NCBI GenBank assembly: GCA_039096225.1
Contig: JBBPEB010000024.1
Coordinates: 248,001 to 312,000, forward strand
Source: Blastocystis sp. Blastoise
Taxonomy: Eukaryota > Sar > Bigyra > Opalinata > Blastocystidae
Length of the DNA stretch: 64,000 nucleotides
Direction of reading: 5' to 3'
The position numbers and the translations under genes were made by a program. Each line of letters opens with the position of its first letter. Positions within the stretch are counted from its first letter, which is position 1. Below, in pieces: positions 45,799 to 52,583 of the stretch. The notes below the pieces were generated by a model. That model was not told the origin of the DNA. It did not search any database and saw nothing but the letters and a program-made list of their open reading frames with translations.

Positions 45799-46326
45799 AT
45801 GGAAATTCCTGATAGTCTTTCTGCCAGTTTATCCCCTTTCGGTCAAGCCATGATATCCCCCTTGTTGAATCCATTTGAAAATAGTGTTTCTGCAAATCCT
45901 ATGGCTTTACCCAATGATAATGATTTCTGTTTTAATTCGCGTGACGAAATCATGTTTGAAGATCCACCTCAAGAAATTCATCCAATCAATGATGTTTACG
46001 TATCTAAAAATCCAGATAGATATCATTCGGTTAACAATCAACCAATACAATTTCAAGATCAAGTAAATACAAATCCTGATAAGAAAGCATTATTATTTAC
46101 AAATGAGGAGTTAACAAATATATCCAGTCAATTCGAATCTTTATTTCAAACTATTGAAACAGCTGATAATATATTAAATGGTATTTATTGTACTGTTGAT
46201 CATTTAAAAACAAAGATTGAAAGTCAGAAACAAGATTTGAAACAGATTCATGATGATTCTAAAGAAATTGTTTCATTATTATCCGAATATTCTATTCCTT
46301 CTATGTCTGAAATATTTGATCATTAA
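45799..46326 (+). CDS. Viral protein, 175 aa, unknown
   Basis: Family not recognised. The N-terminal part is rich in Pro, Ser and Asn (MEIPDSLSASLSPFGQAM). The C-terminal 70 residues look coiled-coil (LFQTIETADNILNGIYCTVD and onward, with Lys, Glu and Leu spacing). It diverges from the 207-aa gene over a shared heat-shock-element promoter region. Its first bases coincide with window base 1 in copy 1, which shows the orientation of the off-window arm. The 3' motif follows. Confidence 0.65.
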   Translation: MEIPDSLSASLSPFGQAMISPLLNPFENSVSANPMALPNDNDFCFNSRDEIMFEDPPQEIHPINDVYVSKNPDRYHSVNNQPIQFQDQVNTNPDKKALLFTNEELTNISSQFESLFQTIETADNILNGIYCTVDHLKTKIESQKQDLKQIHDDSKEIVSLLSEYSIPSMSEIFDH

Positions 46327-46349
46327 TTATTTTTATTTAATTAATTATT

Positions 46350-46359
46350 TTGTTTTGTT
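46350..46359 (+). terminator. Viral 3'-end motif after the 175-aa gene
   Basis: Exact TTGTTTTGTT, 24 bp after the stop. Confidence 0.55.
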
Positions 46360-46405
46360 TATTTTTTAAATTAATTACACAAAGTTTAAATGGAGAATAG
46401 AATAG

Positions 46406-46521
46406 TTTCAAATAGAATTCTTGAATGGTCTAATGGATCTATTAAAGAAATATGTAACCACAGTATCATGGTTCGATTCCGTTAAAATGTTTCCATTAGA
46501 TTATTCAAGTGTTCTTTTTTT
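46406..46521 (+). ncRNA. Candidate Pol III small RNA inside the virus
   Basis: The A-box TGGTCTAATGG (46426-46436) and B-box GGTTCGATTCC (46470-46480) both match the tRNA-promoter consensus, spaced 33 bp apart. A T7 terminator follows at 46515-46521. The ends pair over 18 bp (46420-46437 with 46492-46509, including two G-T pairs), enclosing a loop of about 54 nt. The region does not fold as a proper tRNA: no anticodon arm, and about 23 nt between the T arm and the acceptor. It sits in a gene-free gap between two viral genes and directly ahead of a heat-shock array. By layout it recalls adenovirus VA RNA (analogy only). Confidence 0.6.
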
Positions 46522-46567
46522 CTAGAACCTTCTAGAACCTTCTAGAACCTTCTCGAACATTCTGGAA
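46520..46567. promoter_or_regulatory. Heat-shock-element array, 10 units
   Basis: Ten perfect half-sites, 78 bp upstream of the 197-aa start. A TAATATATTAGTAT core-type motif follows at about 46594. Confidence 0.8.
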
Positions 46568-46644
46568 AATTGATTCATTTGAAAAGAATATCGTAATATA
46601 TTAGTATTAAAATACTTATATTTTTACTAAATACTTAACTAAAA

Positions 46645-47238
46645 ATGTCTACAACTGAATTTAAAAAACCTACTATTCTTGATACTTCTAACTTTAATTT
46701 ACAATGGGATGACACCAAAGAAAATGCTGTTCTTTTAAATAATAATCATCGTGTATGTATTTCTACTGATGCTACACCATGTTTATTTGGTTATATTGTT
46801 ACACGTGATAAATGGACTTTATTAACAATTGAAGATGATAATCAAGTATTCTTAACTGCTTATAAAGAACTTTATCGTAAATTATGTGAATTATGTCCTG
46901 ATGGTGATATTGTTAATTTTGTACGTATGGATAATGGTAAGTATAAGATTACAATTAAAGTACCTATTAATGCATCGAAGAATGTTACTATTGATATTAC
47001 TGATAAAAGAGATAAGAAGATTAATATCGGTAAAGATCCTAAGTTAACTTACGAAGAAATACGTGAAAAGTATATTCCACCAAATACGTTATGTAAAGTA
47101 TTATTTACAATACATGGTATTCATCGTTATAATAACAAGTATTATATTGGTTTATATGCTCGTTCTATTAAAGTCATCGATAAATCTACGAAGAATACTA
47201 ATAGTAATGATACTATTATTGATTTAACTAATTTATAA
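46645..47238 (+). CDS. Possible ssDNA-binding protein, 197 aa
   Basis: Compact beta-rich protein. The C-terminal half (PPNTLCKVLFTIHGIH then NNKYYIGLYARSIKVI) looks like the last strands of an OB-type fold as in viral ssDNA-binding proteins, and the chain ends in an acidic-hydrophobic tail (DTIIDLTNL), a common partner-docking tail. There are no enzyme motifs. The heat-shock promoter groups it with primase and recombinase, which favours a replication role. The family call is tentative. Confidence 0.55.
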   Translation: MSTTEFKKPTILDTSNFNLQWDDTKENAVLLNNNHRVCISTDATPCLFGYIVTRDKWTLLTIEDDNQVFLTAYKELYRKLCELCPDGDIVNFVRMDNGKYKITIKVPINASKNVTIDITDKRDKKINIGKDPKLTYEEIREKYIPPNTLCKVLFTIHGIHRYNNKYYIGLYARSIKVIDKSTKNTNSNDTIIDLTNL

Positions 47239-47273
47239 ATTTTTAATGTTAAATTTATTTTTTATTAATATAT

Positions 47274-47283
47274 TTGTTTTGTT
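47274..47283 (+). terminator. Viral 3'-end motif after the 197-aa gene
   Basis: Exact TTGTTTTGTT, 36 bp after the stop. Confidence 0.55.
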
Positions 47284-47313
47284 TATAAATAATTTTATAA
47301 TTGAAATAAAAAA

Positions 47314-48942
47314 ATGCAAAGTTGTATATTAGGAATGCCAAGTCCTGGTACTTTTGGTATGAATTTAATTTCAACTGGAAAAGAATATAGGCGATATAAT
47401 ACACAACCATTACATAAAATGGATCAATATAATCCAATATTTCATGAAATAGGTCCAAATTCATCTATGCCTGTGTCTACTTTAGAAAGTAAAGAAATAC
47501 ATGATGGTAAAGAAGATGATTATGTAGATCGCTCTAAAACATTTGGTAAAGATGCTGTTCCACAAGGAAATGGTGCTTTAATTCGTGCTAGAGCAGCAGG
47601 TAAAGGTGTAATGAAAGCAGCTGGTCCAGAAGAAGATAAAATAGATGGTGAAGATCGTCAATATAAAGTATTAAATCCATGTAAACCAAGACGTAAATCT
47701 GGTAGAGGAATTATTCCAAATAAATCAGAAATCAATAAATTAGAGAATAATCAAGGTTCTGGTATTGGTGATGCAATTAAAAATAAAGTAAAAAATATGT
47801 ATCAACGAAATGTATTAGATATAAGAGATGCTATTGTAGATAAAAAAGCTAATAGAAAAGCTCGTGATGCATTAGCTATTTTAGCTCAATATGTTGGTGA
47901 CGGTCATCATGATCTTGATGATGAATTCAAAAGATTCTATGAACATAAAATAAAACGTGGTGGAAAAATTCCTATATCTGTTGCTTCAGCAATTATGAAT
48001 GCAATTAAAAATAAGAAAATGATTAAGAATCCAAAATTAAGAAGAATGTTAAGACCTTCAATTATACCAAAATATATAGATTTAGATTCAGCTCAAAGTG
48101 GTGATGGTATATTAAGAGTAAAAAGAGGTGGTGGATTCTGGAGCGGATTAATGGATTATGCACCAGCTCTATTAGGTGTAGTTGATAAAGGTATGGATTC
48201 TTTTGCTAAAGGTAGAAAAGCTTATTATGATACACATTTGGCACAACAATCAAGTGAATTAAATGATATGGAATTTGAAATGGAAAAATTAAAACGTCAA
48301 CAAGCATTAAATGAAATGAAAAAGCAAATAGGTTCAGGAAATACAATAAATAAAATGTTTGAAGGATATTATGATGTAGCTGATGAAATGCAAGATGCTC
48401 TTGATGAAGATGATAGACTACATCCACAACCCGTTGTTCAACCTCCACCACCTCCACAACAACAAGTTGATCGACCTCCTCAATCTCAACCTCCTCAACC
48501 TTATAAACCCATGTCTCGTGATGAACAAAGTTATTATTATAAGATTTATGGTTTCCCTCAAAATGATAAAGAAAAAGTCGATAGAAAATGGAAAGAAGAT
48601 GAAAGGGATAAACGAATAGCTGCAAGAAGAGCTAAACGTAGAGGTTATGGTGGTCGAGTTAAATTAAGTAAAGAAGAATTCTTAGAACGAATGAGAAGAG
48701 GAAAAGAAGCTAAAAAGAAAAGAGGTGGTGATTTGAATCCATTAGTATCATTTTATACAGATTTTATAATACCTGCAGGAGTGGCACGAAAAAAACGTAA
48801 AATACAAGAGGCTGATTTAAAACAATTACAAATTATAAAACAGAAAAGAGATAATAATGAAACATTAAATGCAGGTGACGAATTGTTTTGGAAAAAAAAG
48901 AAATATATGTTATCAAAAAACTCAGGGGAGGGGATCTGGTAA
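47314..48942 (+). CDS. Glycine-motif virion precursor, 542 aa
   Basis: It shares the N-terminal motif TGKEYRRY...IGPNSS with the 494-aa protein. It is basic and rich in Gly-Gly. Candidate processing motifs are KSGRGI, NQGSGI, QSGDGI, IGSGN and NSGEGI, plus several RGG. A Pro/Gln linker (PPPPPPQQQ, residues about 376-386) separates two Lys/Arg-rich halves. The last zero-frame codons overlap a slippery A_AAA_AAC site that leads to the protease frame. It is probably a core or scaffold precursor (inference). No heat-shock array lies upstream, so it groups with the late genes. Confidence 0.7.
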   Translation: MQSCILGMPSPGTFGMNLISTGKEYRRYNTQPLHKMDQYNPIFHEIGPNSSMPVSTLESKEIHDGKEDDYVDRSKTFGKDAVPQGNGALIRARAAGKGVMKAAGPEEDKIDGEDRQYKVLNPCKPRRKSGRGIIPNKSEINKLENNQGSGIGDAIKNKVKNMYQRNVLDIRDAIVDKKANRKARDALAILAQYVGDGHHDLDDEFKRFYEHKIKRGGKIPISVASAIMNAIKNKKMIKNPKLRRMLRPSIIPKYIDLDSAQSGDGILRVKRGGGFWSGLMDYAPALLGVVDKGMDSFAKGRKAYYDTHLAQQSSELNDMEFEMEKLKRQQALNEMKKQIGSGNTINKMFEGYYDVADEMQDALDEDDRLHPQPVVQPPPPPQQQVDRPPQSQPPQPYKPMSRDEQSYYYKIYGFPQNDKEKVDRKWKEDERDKRIAARRAKRRGYGGRVKLSKEEFLERMRRGKEAKKKRGGDLNPLVSFYTDFIIPAGVARKKRKIQEADLKQLQIIKQKRDNNETLNAGDELFWKKKKYMLSKNSGEGIW

Positions 48943-49034
48943 AGAGTAAAGATGAGAAATTAATTCAAAATTCAATGAATTGCGATAATCCTATTATATC
49001 TGATAAAACTCGTCATGTTACTCCTAGATCCCCT
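48915..49034 (+). promoter_or_regulatory. Candidate -1 ribosomal frameshift signal
   Basis: The heptamer A AAA AAC (48915-48921) is in exactly the zero-frame register needed (codons TCA AAA AAC). After a 7-nt spacer, 48929-48937 (AGGGGATCT) can pair with 49026-49034 (AGATCCCCT), extended by GG/CC across one bulge. The zero-frame stop is at 48940-48942. The -1 frame leads straight into the protease frame, which lacks an early ATG. Confidence 0.75.
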
Positions 49035-49508
49035 GATAATTTCAAACAAACTCTATCTCAATATTGTAATATACCCAATTCTTTAATATCTCAATTATAT
49101 AATTATGCTTATTTAAATAAACCTACCTCTTCTGTTGCTTGTGATCGTGCTGAAAATGTTATGAAACAATTAAATAAAACGAATTCTCAATCTTATAATT
49201 ATTATAATAGTTATGATGATTTTGAACAAAATATAGATCAAGATCAAACTAAATTTAATATGATCTTTCATGAAAGTCCTAGTGATCCTTATAATGGTCA
49301 TTTTGAAGCTGTTATTTATAATGGTAATAAAAACATAGAACACTATTCATCATTAGGAAATGAACCTACTTTTTCAAAATCATTTATTCAAAATCATAAT
49401 ATTCAATATAATCCTATTCAACACCAAAAAACTACAAGTAATGCAAATGGTTGCTTTTATTATTCTTTACTTTATTTACTTTCTAATGGAAATCTTATGC
49501 CTTGTTAA
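48921..49508 (+). CDS. Adenain/Ulp1-like cysteine protease, -1 frame extension of the 542-aa protein
   Basis: The catalytic pattern is His in NGHFEAV (codon 49299), a polar partner near IEHYSSLG, an oxyanion Gln in IQHQK, and Cys in NGCFYYSLLYLL (codon 49452). This is the order and spacing of adenovirus-protease/Ulp1 enzymes. The frame overlaps the 542-aa gene in -1 and its first ATG is only at 48975, inside the region after LRGGD. It may therefore be made as a fusion by frameshifting, perhaps with release at LRGG, or from the internal ATG as a 177-aa enzyme. It would mature the glycine-motif virion proteins. Confidence 0.72.
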   Translation, partial: LRGGDLVKSKDEKLIQNSMNCDNPIISDKTRHVTPRSPDNFKQTLSQYCNIPNSLISQLYNYAYLNKPTSSVACDRAENVMKQLNKTNSQSYNYYNSYDDFEQNIDQDQTKFNMIFHESPSDPYNGHFEAVIYNGNKNIEHYSSLGNEPTFSKSFIQNHNIQYNPIQHQKTTSNANGCFYYSLLYLLSNGNLMPC

Positions 49509-49512
49509 AACC

Positions 49513-49535
49513 TTCTAGAATATTCTAGAACATTC
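49513..49535. promoter_or_regulatory. Heat-shock-element array, 5 units
   Basis: TTC-GAA-TTC-GAA-TTC in 5-bp register between the protease stop and the 124-aa gene. Confidence 0.7.
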
Positions 49536-49563
49536 ATTTTGAACTGGCTCTATTTGTAGAATC

Positions 49564-49576
49564 TTTAATTTATTAT
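49564..49576 (+). promoter_or_regulatory. Shared early core motif of the 124-aa gene
   Basis: TAGAATC followed by TTTAATTTATTAT, nearly the same as 1322-1334 and at the same distance (54-55 bp) from the ATG. Confidence 0.4.
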
Positions 49577-49598
49577 ATTAGTGTTTTATATAATTAAT

Positions 49599-49608
49599 TT
49601 GTTTTGTT
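49599..49608 (+). terminator. Viral 3'-end motif after protease
   Basis: Exact TTGTTTTGTT, 91 bp after the protease stop. This is the longest stop-to-motif distance, and here a promoter array intervenes. Confidence 0.5.
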
Positions 49609-49630
49609 TAATCATTGGTTAATTTAAATA

Positions 49631-50005
49631 ATGAACAAGAAATATCTTAGTTATTCTTATTTTTGTCGTGTGATGAAGAATCTAAAAGAAGAAGGAATTA
49701 AATCCAAAAAGAATGAAATAGCGAATCTATTAGAACAATTTTTAAATAATAATAACAACAAGAATCTTAGTGATTTGCAATTGAGTTACTGTAGAAACAT
49801 GTTACTTTATATAGATGATCCTGTGATTCATCAACGTCTTGAAATGCTATTGGATAAACAATATATGAAGAATGAGAATCAATATCAAGAGGATAAGAAT
49901 CTTATTCAACCAAATAATATGTTTATGCCAACTATGAAAAGTAATCAACAACAAAATCAATATCAAAATAATAATAATAATCTATCTTTCTTACCTTTTA
50001 ATTAA
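49631..50005 (+). CDS. Viral protein, 124 aa, unknown
   Basis: Family not recognised. The first 85 residues are helical and basic with regular Leu (YFCRVMKNLKEEG and onward), and the rest is Asn/Gln-rich and probably disordered. A five-unit heat-shock array and the early core motif lie upstream, so it belongs to the early-type group with the neighbouring convergent recombinase. A DNA-binding accessory or regulator is possible (inference). Confidence 0.6.
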   Translation: MNKKYLSYSYFCRVMKNLKEEGIKSKKNEIANLLEQFLNNNNNKNLSDLQLSYCRNMLLYIDDPVIHQRLEMLLDKQYMKNENQYQEDKNLIQPNNMFMPTMKSNQQQNQYQNNNNNLSFLPFN

Positions 50006-50052
50006 TTTTTATATCCTTTTATTACTAGTTGTTTAGTTATATTCAAAATTAA

Positions 50053-50062
50053 AACAAAACAA
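50053..50062 (-). terminator. Viral 3'-end motif after the recombinase
   Basis: Minus-strand TTGTTTTGTT, 17 bp after the recombinase stop, in a convergent gap with no minus-strand gene directly beyond it. Confidence 0.6.
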
Positions 50063-50078
50063 ACATAAAAACATAAAA

Positions 50079-51014
50079 TTATTCAATTAATTTTTTAAAT
50101 AAATTATTATTTTCTAAAGATACATAAGAATTAATATGTGTATAATCATTATGACATAAAGCAGAAGCAGAATTTTCTATATCTTGAAATGTATTGGTTG
50201 TAGTTGTAGCATATAATTTTCTTAATGCATTAATGGTCAATTTTGGATGGATTTGTTTTAAATGCTTATTCACAAACCAATCAAATGCTTTAGTAGTAAA
50301 TCCAGTTCGTACAGAAGATTCAAATATAAATTTACGATTTGGATTTCTTTTTAAGAGTAATTCTAGATCTTCAATCAATTCTTTTGGTGCATCTAATTGA
50401 ATTGTAGAGTATTTACCAGCAGTTTTATAATCATTTAATAGAATAGAACCAGTATGTTTCTCTTTATCATAAACAATATAATTCTTATGAATAGCTGGAT
50501 CAATAGTATCTTCTGGTGATAGAATGAATAATTGAGCATAATCAGCACGAGCAGGAGGAAGATAGGAGTAAAAATCTAATATTAATCGTAATGGATTATA
50601 ATTTTCTAATTTATCGTGATATTCATGTAAATATGGAGTCGTAATACCATCTTTAATAAGATCTTGAATTAAAGTACGTTTCTTATTATCCAGATATTTT
50701 TCATACATTGAATTGATAATCACATAAAATTCACACCATTTATTCAAAATACCTTCTTTATTTAATGAAGAAACATTACGTATAATAAATAAAATCAATT
50801 CACATAACGATTTCATTGGACTAATTTTGATTTTACGTTCATTTACCATATAATCCATGAATGAATAAGGATTCTTTAAGAATTCTGAGAACTTTTTAAA
50901 TGGTAATGGGAAAATATATAAATTGAAATAATTAGTTAAACGTTTTTTCCAAATATCAGAATAATTTGAATTCTGTATAACCAAAAGATACTTGTCATAA
51001 TTTGTATTTTTCAT
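50079..51014 (-). CDS. Tyrosine recombinase / integrase, 311 aa
   Basis: ATG at 51014; the four upstream codons begin only with TTG. The catalytic set is Arg in PPARADY (residue about 156), Lys in DYKTAGK (about 197), Arg in NALRKLY (about 265, with Lys where His is usual), His in ALCHNDY (about 288) and the nucleophile Tyr in HINSYVSL (about 297). This is the PLV/virophage integrase type. It lies next to the terminal repeat with a ten-unit heat-shock array upstream, so integration or excision may be stress-linked (inference). Confidence 0.88.
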   Translation of the reverse strand: MKNTNYDKYLLVIQNSNYSDIWKKRLTNYFNLYIFPLPFKKFSEFLKNPYSFMDYMVNERKIKISPMKSLCELILFIIRNVSSLNKEGILNKWCEFYVIINSMYEKYLDNKKRTLIQDLIKDGITTPYLHEYHDKLENYNPLRLILDFYSYLPPARADYAQLFILSPEDTIDPAIHKNYIVYDKEKHTGSILLNDYKTAGKYSTIQLDAPKELIEDLELLLKRNPNRKFIFESSVRTGFTTKAFDWFVNKHLKQIHPKLTINALRKLYATTTTNTFQDIENSASALCHNDYTHINSYVSLENNNLFKKLIE

Positions 51015-51102
51015 TGATTTTCTCAAGTAGAATCTCTAAAACTTCTATTTTCAAAAGAATAATACATAAGAAAATCAAAATAAAATATCTAAGATTCTCA
51101 TG

Positions 51103-51150
51103 TTCTAGAATGTTCTAGAAGTTTCGAGAATGTTCTAGAATATTCTAGAA
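51103..51150. promoter_or_regulatory. Heat-shock-element array, 10 units, recombinase promoter
   Basis: Ten perfect half-sites starting 89 bp upstream of the recombinase ATG and overlapping the inner edge of the terminal repeat. Confidence 0.8.
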
Positions 51151-52009
51151 AATTGATATACATCCCGCCACCTAAAACCACTGGAACACAATTAGTTTCC
51201 CCAGTTTCCCTATTATAATTGTGTTTTTGTGTTCCAAAATCCCTCATTTTTACATTTTTAAGCAATTTGATTGGACAATTCACGATGACGCATCCTATTT
51301 CCATAACGGTCACCCTTGTTTCCAAAAGTCTCTCGTTATAATCGTGGTGGTGGGTACATCTTTTTACAAGACCACACCACCACCAGCTTTTCTTTCACCC
51401 ACTATAAATACATACCTTGATCACTTTACTCTTTTTTATATAAATTTTTTATGATTATCATGACTTTTTATATTATTTATTGATCACTATACATACATTT
51501 TTATTTTTATATATTCCCGTGATTATTTTTATTATTTCTTTTTAGATAGAACCATCCATTTCATCTTTTCTCTATATAAAGGGAGGGTCGGGGTGTGTGT
51601 TTATTTAGCACATTCTGTGCTTCTTTTCGTATTTCTTTCTGTATTCCCGTGATTATTTTACTCACTTTACCAACGATGGAGTCATTTCCTATGAATATTC
51701 CCTGTAAAGGGGAGGGTGTGAGTGTGTATTTTATTTCTTTTATGATTACTATGAGTTTCTCCTTGATCACTTTACGTTTCACGTTGGAATCGGAACACAA
51801 ATAAATTAAAAATAAATAAACATGGGAAAAAATAAATACACACACACACTACCCTACACTCCCATGGTTATTTTACTTCAGAAATGTTATTAATTCTTCC
51901 GTCGAGAACAAAAAGGGGGATGACTTCCCCGCTTATGGCTGCGCGCGTTGCGCAGACTCTATGCGGGGTTTGCATACCCCCTTCTGCAGTTCGAAGAACG
52001 GAAGAATTA
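51113..52009 (-). repeat. Viral terminal repeat, copy 2 end
   Basis: Same 897-bp sequence as 17929-18825 with scattered changes. The shared sequence stops at GAAGAATTA in both, which places the viral terminus there. Confidence 0.8.
51888..52009. other. GC-rich branched palindrome at the copy 2 terminus
   Basis: Same fold as 18703-18828. The inner hairpin is CTGCGC-GCGTT-GCGCAG, so a change of one arm base shortens that stem while the outer arms TAATTCTTCCGT/ACGGAAGAATTA are kept. Confidence 0.7.
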
Positions 52010-52101
52010 TTAAATCTTTTAAAAAGTATGTTTACTTATTTATATGATAGTATATATTTTAAAAAATATTTGTATAAATTATAAAACTCTAAAGGATACG
52101 A

Positions 52102-52131
52102 AGCATCGGCGAAGCCTATGCCACCCGCTAG
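52102..52131 (+). other. Helitron-type 3' end
   Basis: Small hairpin GCATCGGC-GAA-GCCTATGC followed by CACCCG and CTAG, then T. It marks the 3' end of a short or non-autonomous Helitron lying between the virus terminus and here. Confidence 0.5.
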
Positions 52132-52393
52132 TTATTAGATAAACGAAATAATGAAGCTCAAAATATATATAACAAAAAATACTCACATTTTGGAAGGAAA
52201 CGTAAATGTCCTGAAGAAGAGTTAAATTATGGATATGTTGATGTATTTGTTTGTTTTCCTAGCAATTAGTATATATATTAATTATTATTGGTTTTAGTCT
52301 TATTATCATTATTATTTTTTTTTTCTTTCTTTATTTATTTATTTCTTTATTATATTCATTCATTTATTAATTTATTAATTAATTAGTTTATTT
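52132..52393. other. Intergenic, nothing recognised
   Basis: AT-rich sequence between a Helitron-type end and the transposon inverted repeat. Confidence 0.4.
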
Positions 52394-52540
52394 ACAGTCC
52401 TAATAAAATTTCTATGGTCTGAATAAAACTCTTGTTTCCCAGGATAATTTTAGTGATTTCGAATAAAATTATTTTCGAAATAATTTTATTTACGATTTGT
52501 ACGAATAAAATTAGACTTAACTTATTATTATTCTTATTGT
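52394..52540 (+). repeat. Inner terminal inverted repeat of an IS630/Tc1-like element
   Basis: From CAGTCCTAATAAAATTTCT to CTTATTATTATTCTT. The reverse complement is at 61428-61580, where it continues outward into the CACTGGTAGGCACG end. The outer 115 bp are missing on this side. Confidence 0.7.
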
Positions 52541-52583
52541 TTGTTATTTGCTTAATTGATTTTTTTTTTTAAAACTTCTTTCT

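Larger units (their letters stand above)
44461..52009 (+). mobile_element. Integrated polinton-like virus, copy 2 (left arm only, inverted)
   Basis: It holds the 207-aa gene, six further viral genes and the terminal repeat. The primase and the whole capsid arm are missing beyond the transposon at 44460. It supplies the viral arm that lies outside the window for copy 1. Confidence 0.85.

Noticed and set aside
46420-46510. A true tRNA gene in the virus
   Set aside because: A and B boxes fit, but there is no anticodon arm and over 20 extra nt separate the T arm from the acceptor.
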